From NCBI GenBank assembly GCA_963795795.1, contig CAWCJS010000003.1:434001-498000 (forward strand): a DNA stretch of 64,000 nt. The letters are read 5' to 3'. The DNA comes from Palsa-504 sp963795795 (GTDB lineage Bacteria; Actinomycetota; Actinomycetes; Streptosporangiales; Streptosporangiaceae). The notes under the pieces were generated by a model. It did not search any database. It saw nothing but the letters and a program-made list of their open reading frames with translations, and was not told where the DNA came from. Positions 42,180 to 51,253 of this stretch are shown in pieces; the stretch's first letter is position 1, and each line of letters starts with the position of its first letter. Position numbers and translations under genes: made by a program.

Positions 42180-43781
42180 TTAGTCGATATCCAGGGCCGC
42201 CAGCTCGTCGGTCAGCCCGAGCAGCTCCCAGCGCAGCAGGGCGATCGGGACGTTGCCGTTGACCCAGATCTGATCGTGCAGCCGCTGCAGGTCCAGGCCG
42301 GCCCCGCGAACGCGCACCGCGTCGGCGATCAGGCCGATCAGCTGGGTCTTGCCGATCTGGTACGTGAGCGCCTGGCCGGGCGTCTCGGCGAAGAACGCGG
42401 CCTCCTCCCGGGCGGTGGCCGGGTCCATCGGGACGCGGGAGACCAGGTCGCTGGCCGCGTCGGTGATCGAGAGCGCACCGGTCGCCAGACCGACGTCGAC
42501 CGTCACCCGCAGGGCGCGCAGCCGCATGAAATTGCACAGGGCCGTGCGGGTATGCGGCGCGTCGTCAACTATCCCGCTGACCAGCATCATCTCCTCGTTG
42601 TAGAACGCGATGCCCTCGTTGGCGCCGGAGTCGTAGTAGTGCCTGCGAACCGGTCTGGGATGGCGCCAGGCCAGGGCGAGCTGCTGGTAGTGCGCGCCTT
42701 CGTGCAGGATCCCGGCGCGCGGGTCGCGGGCGTTGGCGGCGTAGAAGTAGGGCAGGTCAGGTCCGGGGGCTGGCACGTAGGCGACGCCGTCCTCGGTGAG
42801 CCGGTGCGGTCCGGTGAGCTCGTCAGCCACGCCGAGGAAGGCCAGCGGCTCGAGGTAGTCCGGCATGGGCTGGGTGAGGTAGTGCCGCAGGGAATCGGGT
42901 TGGCTCAGCAGGCCGCGCGCGGCGTAGAACTCGCGTACCGCCTGCTCGTCGCGCGCCTGCGTTCGCACCTGCTGGTCAGCGTCGGCGGGCAGGGCCGGCG
43001 CGGGCAGTCCCCGGTTCCTGGTGGCGTGCAGCAACTCGAGCCAGACCGCCCGCTCGTACTCGCGGCGCCCGATGTCGGCGATCTCGTCGACGGTGAGCGG
43101 GACGCACGCGACCTCGCGCAGGAACCACTCGTACCGCTGCCGTCCCACCGGGACGGCAGGCGGCAAGTCCGCCAGCCGGGCCGCCAGCCATCCGCCGAAC
43201 CGCTCCAGGGCGGCGCCGGCCTGTTCGGCGGCCGAGCCGAGTTCCGCCGCGGTGGCCGGATCGATCCGGGCCAGGGCCTGCGCGCAGGCCGCGATCCGCC
43301 CGCCGATGCCGTCGAGTTCGGCGATCGCGAGCTCGGCGAATTCTCGCGCGGGCCGGGCCAGGGCGTCTGGCGCGTGCGACAGGGTCGCCGGGACCGCACG
43401 GAGCAGCCGCACCACCTCGGCGATCCGGGACGCGTCCACGCCGGGTCGCAGCAGGACGTCGAAGACGGGCCCGATCGCCTGGTCGATCCAGAACCTGGGG
43501 ATGCCCCGGATCCTTAGGATGTCGCTTTCCCAGGTCACCCTGGCCATCGCCGACCGCAGCAGGCGGTGGTCGACGTGGTCTGGCACCTGGTCCGGCCGGA
43601 TCCGGGCCAGGTCGGCCTGGAATGCGCCGAGTTCGGTCCGCCGTCGGTCGGCCAGGTCGGGATCGACCTCCGGGAGCCACCCCGCGGGCCGGTCCAGGCG
43701 CGGGATGTCATCACGGGTCCGTGGCTGCTGGCCAGCACGCCACGCCCAGAAACGCTCCGCCAATTCATCAAGCTCGCGCAC
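42180..43781 (-). CDS. DUF885 family putative metallopeptidase
   Basis: This 533-residue DUF885 protein belongs to a family of zinc-dependent carboxypeptidase-like proteins with HExxH. Here the motif is GILHEGAHYQQLALAW, and the third-ligand region is YYDSGANEGIAFYNEEMML. ETPGQALTYQIGKTQLIGL near the C terminus is also typical. There is no signal peptide, so it would act in the cytoplasm. It is divergent from the ABC importer operon; an intracellular peptidase beside a peptide-type importer fits processing of imported substrate, which is inference. Start ATG/GTG at 43781. Confidence 0.87.
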   Translation of the reverse strand: MRELDELAERFWAWRAGQQPRTRDDIPRLDRPAGWLPEVDPDLADRRRTELGAFQADLARIRPDQVPDHVDHRLLRSAMARVTWESDILRIRGIPRFWIDQAIGPVFDVLLRPGVDASRIAEVVRLLRAVPATLSHAPDALARPAREFAELAIAELDGIGGRIAACAQALARIDPATAAELGSAAEQAGAALERFGGWLAARLADLPPAVPVGRQRYEWFLREVACVPLTVDEIADIGRREYERAVWLELLHATRNRGLPAPALPADADQQVRTQARDEQAVREFYAARGLLSQPDSLRHYLTQPMPDYLEPLAFLGVADELTGPHRLTEDGVAYVPAPGPDLPYFYAANARDPRAGILHEGAHYQQLALAWRHPRPVRRHYYDSGANEGIAFYNEEMMLVSGIVDDAPHTRTALCNFMRLRALRVTVDVGLATGALSITDAASDLVSRVPMDPATAREEAAFFAETPGQALTYQIGKTQLIGLIADAVRVRGAGLDLQRLHDQIWVNGNVPIALLRWELLGLTDELAALDID

Positions 43782-44010
43782 CGGTGCCTCCTCCTCGTGA
43801 CTGAATTACCCCAGGCGGGAAAACGTTTGCGCATCTCGGGCTCGCCAGGCCAGGTCAGCGGGCTCCGGCAAACGGTAGCCGACACACTCAGGTGTCGCAG
43901 TTGAGACCGAAACGGCCTTGACCTGCGAATTACATCGGTGAGACGTTTGCCTAGTCATCTCCCGTCCTGCGGCAAATGTGGTCGCCGCGCCACGATAAGG
44001 GGGAAATCCC

Positions 44011-45615
44011 ATGCGACTCAACCAATGGCTGGCAGCAGGCTGCGTCGTGGCCGTGACCATCGGCCTGAGCGCTTGTAGTAGCACTAGCAGCGGTAGCAGC
44101 AGCAGCGGCACGAGCGCCGGCACGACCTCGGCGCCTGCGGCGTCCAACCTGGTGGTCGAGACCTCGTTCGTGCTCAAGACGGTCGACCCGGCGCGCATGT
44201 TCGAGCCCACCGGGCTCATGATCGACCACGTGCTGTACGACACGCTGCTGACCTACAAGGGTTCCAACGTCTCGACCCCGGTCGCCGACCTGGCCACGTC
44301 GTACACCGCCTCGGCGGACGCCAAGACCTATACCTTCACCCTGCGCCAGGGCGTCAAGTTCGCTAACGGCGACCCCGTGACCGCCTCCGACGTGGTGTTC
44401 TCACTCATGCGGACCAAGAACATCAACGGCAACCCGTCGTTCCTGATGGCCGGGATCACCGCCACCGCGCCCAGCGCCAACACCGTCGTGCTGACCAGTT
44501 CCACGCCCAACACCGCCATCCCCGCGATCCTCACCAACCCCGCCCTGGGCATCGTCGATCAGAGCAAGGTAGTGGCTGCGGGCGGTTCCGACGCGGCCAA
44601 CGCCGCCACGGCCGACAAGGCCGAGGCCTCGCTGAACACCACCTCTGAGGGCAGCGGGCCCTACACGCTCACCAGCTTCAGCACGACCACCCAGGTAGTG
44701 CTGACCGCCAACCCGAACTACTGGGGGCCGAAGCCGAAGTACGGCAAGATCATCATCCGCAACGTCGAGGCGAGCGTCCAGAAGCTGGATGTGCTCAGGG
44801 GCGAGTCCCAGATCGCCGTGGACCTGTCGCCGACCCAGGCTCAGGGCATGTCCGGGGTGCAGATCGTCAACGGCGCCTCGCCCAACCTGTTCTTCCTGCT
44901 CACCAACGACAACCCGAAGGTCTCCAAGGTTAGTTCGAACCCGAAGTTCCAGGAGGCGGTCCGGGACGGCATCAACTACGCGAGCCTGGTCCAGCTGGCG
45001 GGCACGGGCGCCGTGCAGGCGACCGGGATCATCCCGACCATGTTCCTCGGCAGCCTGCCCACCGGTTCCGGAGCGACCTACAACCTGACGGAGGCCAAGG
45101 CGGCTCTGGCGGCCTCGGGCGTAGGCCACCCGACACTGAACCTGGTCTACCCCAGCGATATCCAGGTGAACGGGATCAGTTTCGGTACCCTGGCCGCCCG
45201 CGTGCAGCAAGACCTGCAGCAGGTCGGGATCAACGTGCAGCTGCAGGGCCAGTCGATCCAGGTGGCTCTCAACAGCTACCGCGGCGGCCAGGAGGCGATG
45301 GGCCTGTGGTACTGGGGACCTGACTTCCCCGACCCGGCCGACTACCTCAACTTCTTGCCCGGCGCCCTGGTCGGGCTGCGGGCGGGCTGGGTTAAGGGCG
45401 CCGATCCCTCGTTGGAGGCCCTGGGCAACACCGCATCGGGCACCACGCAGAACTCGACCCGCGAGACCCTGTACCAGCAGATCCTGAGGTCGATGAACAC
45501 CTCAAGCCCGTTCATGCCGCTCATCCAGCCGGCCCAGATCCTGGTCGGCGCGACATCCGTGAAGAACCTGCAGTCGAACGCGCTGTGGCTCGTCGATCTC
45601 AGTGAGCTCGGCTAG
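44011..45615 (+). CDS. ABC transporter substrate-binding lipoprotein (peptide/opine family 5)
   Basis: A lipoprotein signal with lipobox LSAC (Cys about residue 21) is followed by a Ser/Thr/Ala linker and the SBP_bac_5 domain. Family segments include RMFEPTGLMIDHVLYDTLLTYKG, YTFTLRQGVKFANGDPVTASDVVFSLMR and SEGSGPYTLTSFSTTTQVVLTANPNYWGPKPKYGKIIIR. It captures a peptide, opine, nickel chelate or sugar oligomer outside the membrane. GGGGGAAA precedes ATG 44011. It is the first gene of the operon; the 229-base upstream region shared with DUF885 must hold the promoter, but no clear boxes were recognised. Confidence 0.92.
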   Translation: MRLNQWLAAGCVVAVTIGLSACSSTSSGSSSSGTSAGTTSAPAASNLVVETSFVLKTVDPARMFEPTGLMIDHVLYDTLLTYKGSNVSTPVADLATSYTASADAKTYTFTLRQGVKFANGDPVTASDVVFSLMRTKNINGNPSFLMAGITATAPSANTVVLTSSTPNTAIPAILTNPALGIVDQSKVVAAGGSDAANAATADKAEASLNTTSEGSGPYTLTSFSTTTQVVLTANPNYWGPKPKYGKIIIRNVEASVQKLDVLRGESQIAVDLSPTQAQGMSGVQIVNGASPNLFFLLTNDNPKVSKVSSNPKFQEAVRDGINYASLVQLAGTGAVQATGIIPTMFLGSLPTGSGATYNLTEAKAALAASGVGHPTLNLVYPSDIQVNGISFGTLAARVQQDLQQVGINVQLQGQSIQVALNSYRGGQEAMGLWYWGPDFPDPADYLNFLPGALVGLRAGWVKGADPSLEALGNTASGTTQNSTRETLYQQILRSMNTSSPFMPLIQPAQILVGATSVKNLQSNALWLVDLSELG

Positions 45616-46681
45616 CGTCACCGAGCCCGCGGTGCCGCGCCCCCGTACCGGGGCGCGGCACCGCGATCTGCGGCGTTTCCTCCTGCAGCGGCTCGGCACC
45701 GGCGTCGTGTTGCTGATCGGCATCACGCTGGTCGCGTTCGTGGTTACCCACCTGGTGCCCGGTGACCCGGCCGCCGCCAACCTCGGCCAGCGCGCCATCG
45801 GCGACCCGGCCGCGGTCGCCGCCTTCCGCCACCAGTACGGGCTGGACCGGCCACTGCCGGTGCAGTACGTCGTGTACCTGAAGAACCTGCTGCACGGGAA
45901 CCTCGGCATCTCCGAGCAGAGTCACCGGCCGGTCCTCACCGACCTGGCCGAGTACATCCCGGCCTCGATCGAGCTCGCGCTGTTCGCGATCGTGCTGTCC
46001 ACGGTCGTCGGGGTCGGCCTGGGCGTGATCGCCGCCGTGTTCAGCAACCGGTGGCCGGACAATGTGATCAGGGTGATCAGCCTCGCCGGGGTGTCCATGC
46101 CGATCTTCTGGGTCGCCCTGGTGGCCTTCTACCTGCTGTTCTTCAAGCTCGGGTGGCTGCCGGGAGGCGGTCGCCTGGATCCCACCCAGAACCCCCCGAC
46201 CCACCTGACAGGCCTGTTCACCGTCGACGCCGCGGTGCACGGACAGTGGGCGCTGTTCTGGTCGGCGCTGCGGCACCTGGTGCTGCCCGGTCTGGTGCTC
46301 GCCATCTACACCGTCGGCGTGCTGACCCGGTTCACGCGCGCGTCGATGCTGGAGATCATGGGCAACGACTACGTGCGGGCGGCGCGGCTCAAGGGGCTAC
46401 CCGAACGCGTGGTCATCCTGCGTCACGTGCTGCGCCCGGCCCTGGTGTCGATCATCACCGTGGCGGGCGTCGCCTTCGGCAACCTGCTGTCGGGGACGGT
46501 GCTGGTGGAGAACATCTTCTCCTGGCCGGGGATCGGACAGTACGCCTATCACAGCGCCATCAACCTGGACCTGCCGGCCATCATGGGCGTGAGCCTGTTC
46601 GTGGCCCTGGTCTACATCGTGGTCAACCTCGTCGTGGACCTGCTCTACGGCGTCATCGACCCGCGGATCAGGCTGTCGTGA
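45602..46681 (+). CDS. ABC transporter permease, DppB/OppB type
   Basis: This is the first of two permeases of the importer. After a basic N-terminal arm come FLLQRLGTGVVLLIGITLVAFVVTHLVPGDPA and HQYGLDRPLPVQYVVYLKNLLHGNLG, both typical of DppB, and the EAA loop RAARLKGLPERVVILRHVLRPALV that contacts the ATPase. PRIRL at the end is the usual DppB C terminus. GTG 45602 overlaps the end of the binding-protein gene by 14 bases. Its own stop overlaps the next start (GTGA). Confidence 0.93.
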   Translation: MSSASVTEPAVPRPRTGARHRDLRRFLLQRLGTGVVLLIGITLVAFVVTHLVPGDPAAANLGQRAIGDPAAVAAFRHQYGLDRPLPVQYVVYLKNLLHGNLGISEQSHRPVLTDLAEYIPASIELALFAIVLSTVVGVGLGVIAAVFSNRWPDNVIRVISLAGVSMPIFWVALVAFYLLFFKLGWLPGGGRLDPTQNPPTHLTGLFTVDAAVHGQWALFWSALRHLVLPGLVLAIYTVGVLTRFTRASMLEIMGNDYVRAARLKGLPERVVILRHVLRPALVSIITVAGVAFGNLLSGTVLVENIFSWPGIGQYAYHSAINLDLPAIMGVSLFVALVYIVVNLVVDLLYGVIDPRIRLS

Positions 46682-47583
46682 CGGTCTCGGCCCGCGCACC
46701 CCTCGATCCCCTGGGCACCGTCGACGCCGTCACGCGCCGGCGTCGGCTACGCCCGGTCACCCCGGTGCCGTGGCGCCGCCCGCTGGCCCTGACCGGCCTG
46801 GCGGTCATCGGCGCCTGGGTCGTGGTCGCGATCTTCGCCCCGCTCATCGCTCCGGATAACCCGCTGGCGCAGAAGTTCACCATCCTGGCCGGGCCGTCGG
46901 CGGCGAACTGGTTCGGCACCGACGAACTCGGCCGCGACGTGTTCTCGCGGGTCCTGTTCGGCGCCAGGATCACGCTGCCCCTGGCGGTGATCCTGATCGT
47001 CTCGGCCATGATCATCGGCGCGGTCCTCGGCGGTATCGCGGGATTCTTCGGCGGCTGGGTCGACAACGTGATCATGCGGCTAGCCGACCTGGTGTTCGCC
47101 TTCCCCGGCATCATCCTCGCGCTGGCCATCGCGGCGGCGCTGGGCCCGCAACTGCGGAACGCGGTCATCGCCGTGGTCTTCGTGTCGTGGCCGTCCTATG
47201 CCCGGCTGGTCCGCAGCCTCGTGCTGTCGGCGCGTTCGGCGCAGTACGTGGTGGCCTCGCGGCTGCTGGGCTCGTCGGGGCTGCGCGTCTTGTTCGTCGA
47301 CATCAGGCCCAACGCCGCCGGGCCGGTCCTGGTGCTGGCCGCGCTGGACATCGGCAACGCCGTGCTGCTGCTGTCCGGGCTGTCGTTTCTCGGCCTGGGC
47401 GCCCAGCCGCCCACCGCCGAATGGGGGGCGATGGTGGCCGAAGGCGCGCAGAACTTCAACGACTGGTGGGTGGGCCTGTTTCCCGGCCTGGCCATCCTGA
47501 CCGTGGTGCTCGCGTTCAACTTCATCGGCGACTCGCTGCGTGACATGCTCGATCCCCGGACCGCGCGGGCGGTGCGCATCTGA
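46678..47583 (+). CDS. ABC transporter permease, DppC/OppC type
   Basis: This is the second permease of the importer. FAPLIAPDNPLAQ, GTDELGRDVFSRVLFGARITLPLAV and the EAA loop VVASRLLGSSGLRVLFVDIRPNAAGPVLVLAALDIGNAVLLLSGLSFLGLGAQPPTAEWGAMV are diagnostic of DppC. The reading frame is open far upstream, but GTG 46678 is the true start because it overlaps the dppB stop (GTGA) and gives the usual 301 residues. The stop overlaps the ATPase start (TGATG). Confidence 0.93.
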   Translation: MTVSARAPLDPLGTVDAVTRRRRLRPVTPVPWRRPLALTGLAVIGAWVVVAIFAPLIAPDNPLAQKFTILAGPSAANWFGTDELGRDVFSRVLFGARITLPLAVILIVSAMIIGAVLGGIAGFFGGWVDNVIMRLADLVFAFPGIILALAIAAALGPQLRNAVIAVVFVSWPSYARLVRSLVLSARSAQYVVASRLLGSSGLRVLFVDIRPNAAGPVLVLAALDIGNAVLLLSGLSFLGLGAQPPTAEWGAMVAEGAQNFNDWWVGLFPGLAILTVVLAFNFIGDSLRDMLDPRTARAVRI

Positions 47584-49619
47584 TGGGCACGCTGCTCCAG
47601 GTCGACGGGCTGTCCGTGGCGCTGCCGACGCGCTCCGGGTACCACAAGGCGGTCGACGACCTGTCCTTCGCGGTGGACGCCGGCGAGGTGATGGGCATCG
47701 CGGGCGAGAGCGGCAGCGGCAAGACCATGACCGCGCTGTCGTTGTTCGGGCTGCTGCCGAACGGAGCGCGGGTCACCGGGTCGATCCGGCTGGACGGCAC
47801 CGAGCTGCTCGGCCTCACCAGCAAGCAGCTGCGGGCCATCCGGGGACGGCAGATCGCGATGGTGTCCCAGGATCCATCCACGGCCCTGCACCCGATCCTG
47901 CCGATCGGGACGCAGCTGACCGAGCACATGCGGTATCACCTGGGCGTGACCAAGACCGAGGCCATGACGCGGGCCGCTGAGCTGCTCCGGACGGTACGCA
48001 TACCCGACCCGGAACAGGCCCTACGCTCGTACGCGGGGCAGTTTTCCGGCGGCATGCGCCAGCGCATCGCGATCGCGGTCGCCCTGGCCGCCGAGCCGCG
48101 GCTGCTGGTGGCCGACGAGCCGACCACCGCGCTGGACGTCACGGTCCAGGCGGGCATCCTGCGGCTGCTCGACCGGCTGTGCCGCGAGCGGGGCATGGCG
48201 GTCATCGTCATCACCCACGATCTCGGCGTCATGTCGGCGGTCGCGCGCCGGCTGTACGTCATGTACGCCGGGCGGCTGGCCGAGGCCGGACCCACATCGG
48301 AGCTGATCGCCCGGCCCAGGCACCCGTACACCCGGGGGCTGCTCGACGCGCTGCCGCACCCCGAGGCGGGCGGCGCGCCGCTGGTGCCCATCGGCGGCAG
48401 CCCGCCCTCACTCGGGCGCGTGCCGGCCGGCTGCCCGTTTCATCCGCGCTGCCGGTACGCGCAGCCCTCGTGCGCGACCGACCGGCCCGAACCGAGGCTC
48501 ATCGCCGACACGCACCTGCTGGCCTGCCCGCCAGATCCGCTGCGGGGCGGCGCCCGCAGCCGAAGGCGGCCAGGACGGCCCCGCCGCCGAAGGCGGCCAG
48601 GACGGCCCCGCCGCCGAAGGCGGCCAGGACGGCAGGGCTGCGCCGTGACCGAACCCGTCCTGCAACTAGCTGGCGTCGCCGTCGACTACGGCCGTCGCGG
48701 CCAGCGCGTACGTGCCCTCGACGGAGTCGACTTTGCCGTCGGGCGCGGCGAGATCGTCGGATTGGTGGGCGAGTCGGGATGCGGCAAGTCCACGCTCGCG
48801 CGAGCCGCCGTGGGCCTCGAGCCGCTCGCCTCCGGCACGGTCACCTTCGAGGGGCGCGACGTTATCCACCTGGGGCGGCGCCGCCGACCGGACTACCTGC
48901 GCGGACTGCAGATGGTCTTCCAGGACCCTTACGAGTCCCTCAATCCGCGCCGCACGGTGGGCGAGCTCATCGCGGACGGCGTCCGGCTCGGTGGCGGCAG
49001 CCGCAAGCAGGGCCTGCGCCGCGCCGCCGAGCTGCTGGAGCGGGTGGGGATGCCGACGGCGGCGGCCGACAGCTACCCCCATGAGTTCAGCGGCGGCCAG
49101 CGGCAGCGGATCGCCATCGCGCGCACGCTCGCGGCCGGGCCTTCGTGCCTGATCGCCGACGAGCCGATCAGCGCCCTGGACGCCTCGGCGCAAGCGCAGA
49201 TCGCCAACCTGCTCAGCGAGCTGGTCGATGACGCCGACCTGGGCCTGGTCCTGGTCTCCCACGACCTGTCGGTGGTCCGCCAGGTCGCCGACCGGGTCGC
49301 GGTCATGTACCTGGGCCGGATCGTGGAGATCGGCGACACCGAGACCGTGTGGGCCAGCCCGCTCCACCCCTACACCGAGGCGCTGGTGGCCGCGATTCCG
49401 CGCCCGGATGGCGCCGGCGTGCTCCCGGTCGACCTGCCGGGCGACGTGCCCGACCCGGCCAACCCGCCGACGGGCTGCCGCTTCCACCCGCGATGCCCGA
49501 TCGCCGAGGACAGCTGCCGCGAACTCGACCAGCGCTTGATCCCGGTGGCGGGCCGCGAGATCGCCTGCCACGTCCGGTCGGGGTCCGCCGCAGCACCAAC
49601 TGGCCCGCCGAGCGACTGA
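47583..49619 (+). CDS. Fused DppD-DppF ABC transporter ATPase
   Basis: Two complete ATPase domains share one frame. Domain 1 has Walker A GESGSGKTM, signature SGGMRQRIAI, Walker B LLVADEPTTALD, and the oligopeptide-family C-terminal motif VPAGCPFHPRCRYAQ. Domain 2 has GESGCGKST, SGGQRQRIAI, LIADEPISALD and TGCRFHPRCPIAED. The linker, encoded by a 27-base repeat, is an implausible run of Arg and Pro in this frame. In the neighbouring frame it reads AEGGQDGPA repeats ending in a TGA that overlaps GTG 48645 (GTGA). So two separate genes joined by a one-base error or mutation near 48545-48556 is a serious alternative. Confidence 0.85.
   Translation: MGTLLQVDGLSVALPTRSGYHKAVDDLSFAVDAGEVMGIAGESGSGKTMTALSLFGLLPNGARVTGSIRLDGTELLGLTSKQLRAIRGRQIAMVSQDPSTALHPILPIGTQLTEHMRYHLGVTKTEAMTRAAELLRTVRIPDPEQALRSYAGQFSGGMRQRIAIAVALAAEPRLLVADEPTTALDVTVQAGILRLLDRLCRERGMAVIVITHDLGVMSAVARRLYVMYAGRLAEAGPTSELIARPRHPYTRGLLDALPHPEAGGAPLVPIGGSPPSLGRVPAGCPFHPRCRYAQPSCATDRPEPRLIADTHLLACPPDPLRGGARSRRRPGRPRRRRRPGRPRRRRRPGRQGCAVTEPVLQLAGVAVDYGRRGQRVRALDGVDFAVGRGEIVGLVGESGCGKSTLARAAVGLEPLASGTVTFEGRDVIHLGRRRRPDYLRGLQMVFQDPYESLNPRRTVGELIADGVRLGGGSRKQGLRRAAELLERVGMPTAAADSYPHEFSGGQRQRIAIARTLAAGPSCLIADEPISALDASAQAQIANLLSELVDDADLGLVLVSHDLSVVRQVADRVAVMYLGRIVEIGDTETVWASPLHPYTEALVAAIPRPDGAGVLPVDLPGDVPDPANPPTGCRFHPRCPIAEDSCRELDQRLIPVAGREIACHVRSGSAAAPTGPPSD
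48559..48633. repeat. 27-base tandem repeat at the dppD/dppF junction
   Basis: Two full units (48559-48585 and 48586-48612) and 21 bases of a third, beginning GCCGAAGGCGGCCAGGACGG, sit exactly between the two ATPase domains. Confidence 0.9.
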
Positions 49620-49637
49620 CGGCAGGGGAGGCCGCCG

Positions 49638-50828
49638 ATGTGGTTCGTCAACGCCCACGTGGTCGACGTGCTGACCGGCGACCGGATGCGCCGCCGGGCC
49701 GTCGAGACCGCCGCCGACGGCACGGTCGTCCAGGTCACGGCCGCGGCGCCGGCCGGGCTGCCCGACGCCGAGGTGGTGGATGTCGCCGGCCGCTGGCTGC
49801 TGCCCGGGCTGATCTCCTGCCACACCCACCTGTCGATCGTGTTCCCGTTCAGCGCGACCGACGAGGCGGAGAACCCGGCTCTGACCGCCTACCGGGCCGC
49901 GACCCGGGCCGGCCAGGCGCTGCGCGCCGGCATCACCACCATCCGCTGCGTGCACGAGCAGAATCGTGCCGACCTGCTGCTCCGCACCGCGGTGCGGCGC
50001 GGCTGGTGCACCGCGCCGCGCATCCTCGGCGCGGGCCGGGCGATCTCGACCAAGGACGGCCACGGCCAGGGAGCGGCCTGCGCCTACGCCGCCGGGGAGC
50101 AGGAGTTCTACGAGGCGGCGCTCGCCGAGCTCACCGCCGGCGCCGATCACGTGAAGATCTTCATCAACAGCGGCCTGGCCCGGGCGGGCGAGCATTACGA
50201 GCGGCCCGAGATGACCGACGGTGAAATCCGGGGCGCGGTCCGGGCGGCCGCGGAGCACGATAGCTACGTCGTCGCTCATTCGGGCGAGCCGACCGCGATC
50301 CGGCAGGCCCTGGCCCAGGGCGTGCGCTGCTTCGAGCACGCCTACCGGTTGGATCGGGCGACCGCCGCGCTGCTGGCCCGGCCGGGCATCTTCCTCACCC
50401 CCACCCTGTGCGTGACGCGATCGGAGACGTGGATGCGGGCCAACGGGTTCGAGGAGCACTCGATCCGCAACGCCCAGGGAGCCGCGGACGATCACCTGGC
50501 CAGCGTGCGCAACGCGATCCGGGCCGGCGTCACCCTGGTCAACGGCACCGACATCCCGCCCGGCGACCTGGTCGACGGAACCCCGGCCGCCGTGCACGAA
50601 CTGCTGCTGATGGCCGCGGCCGGTCTTGCTCCGCTGCTCAGCCTGCAGAGCGTGTCGGTAAACGCGGCCGCCTTGCTCGGCATCGGCGATCACGTGGGGC
50701 AGATCCGGCCCGGCTATGCGGCCGACTTCGCCGCCGTGGCCGCCGATCCGCTTGACGATCTCGCCGCGTTGCGGACGATTTCGCTGGTCGTGCAGGGCGG
50801 CCGCGTCGTGCGGCAGGACGCACCATGA
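49638..50828 (+). CDS. Amidohydrolase family protein (imidazolonepropionase/prolidase-like)
   Basis: This metal-dependent amidohydrolase TIM barrel has the first metal site in LLPGLISCHTHLSIV, the bridging carboxylated Lys probably in GADHVKIFINSGL, His ligands in YVVAHSGEP and RCFEHAYRL, and the catalytic Asp in VNGTDIPPGDL. The composite beta-sandwich is formed by both ends (MWFVNAHVVDVLTGDRM and GYAADFAAVAADPLDDL). It probably hydrolyses an amide, cyclic amide or dipeptide brought in by the adjacent importer. AGGGGAGG precedes ATG 49638. It is coupled to the RidA gene by ATGA. Confidence 0.9.
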   Translation: MWFVNAHVVDVLTGDRMRRRAVETAADGTVVQVTAAAPAGLPDAEVVDVAGRWLLPGLISCHTHLSIVFPFSATDEAENPALTAYRAATRAGQALRAGITTIRCVHEQNRADLLLRTAVRRGWCTAPRILGAGRAISTKDGHGQGAACAYAAGEQEFYEAALAELTAGADHVKIFINSGLARAGEHYERPEMTDGEIRGAVRAAAEHDSYVVAHSGEPTAIRQALAQGVRCFEHAYRLDRATAALLARPGIFLTPTLCVTRSETWMRANGFEEHSIRNAQGAADDHLASVRNAIRAGVTLVNGTDIPPGDLVDGTPAAVHELLLMAAAGLAPLLSLQSVSVNAAALLGIGDHVGQIRPGYAADFAAVAADPLDDLAALRTISLVVQGGRVVRQDAP

Positions 50829-51253
50829 GCGACGCGCCGGAGGCGAGCGAAGGAAGCACCGTGAGCGGGACGCGCCGGTTCGACGACGGCTCCGGGTGGC
50901 AGGAGCAGGCCGGCTACAGCCGCGCCGTCCGCCGCGGGAACGTCATCTCGATCAGCGGGACCACCGCCACCGGCCCGGACGGGGCTGCGCTGCATCCCGG
51001 CGACACGGGCGCCCAGGCCCGGGTGTGCCTGGACCGGATCGTCCAAGCGCTGACCGCCCTCGGGGCGAGCGTGGACGACCTGGTGCGCACGGTGGTGTAC
51101 CTCGCGCCCGGGGCGAGCTGGGAGCAGGCCGCGCAGGCCCACCGCGACGTGCTCGGCGCCGTCCGGCCGGCCAACACCATGCTCTACGTTGAGGCGCTCA
51201 TCGGAGACGGCTTCCTGGTCGAGATCGAGGCCCAGGCGGTGGTGGTGCCGTGA
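50825..51253 (+). CDS. RidA/YjgF family protein without the catalytic arginine
   Basis: This Rid-family protein (chorismate-mutase-like fold) has the signatures AVRRGNVISISGTTATGPDG, RVCLDRIVQALTALGASVDDLVRTVVYL and the C-terminal VRPANTMLYVEALIGDGFLVEIEAQAVV. In canonical RidA enamine deaminases an Arg sits where this protein has Asn (PAN-T), so it likely belongs to the non-deaminase Rid subgroups that include pathway-specific members such as RutC-like proteins. ATG 50825 overlaps the amidohydrolase stop and the end overlaps the LLM start (GTGA). GTG 50861 is an alternative start. Confidence 0.88.
   Translation: MSDAPEASEGSTVSGTRRFDDGSGWQEQAGYSRAVRRGNVISISGTTATGPDGAALHPGDTGAQARVCLDRIVQALTALGASVDDLVRTVVYLAPGASWEQAAQAHRDVLGAVRPANTMLYVEALIGDGFLVEIEAQAVVVP

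Noticed and set aside
44401..45210. Minus-strand open frame opposite the substrate-binding protein
   Set aside because: No domain is seen and composition is typical of an antisense shadow.
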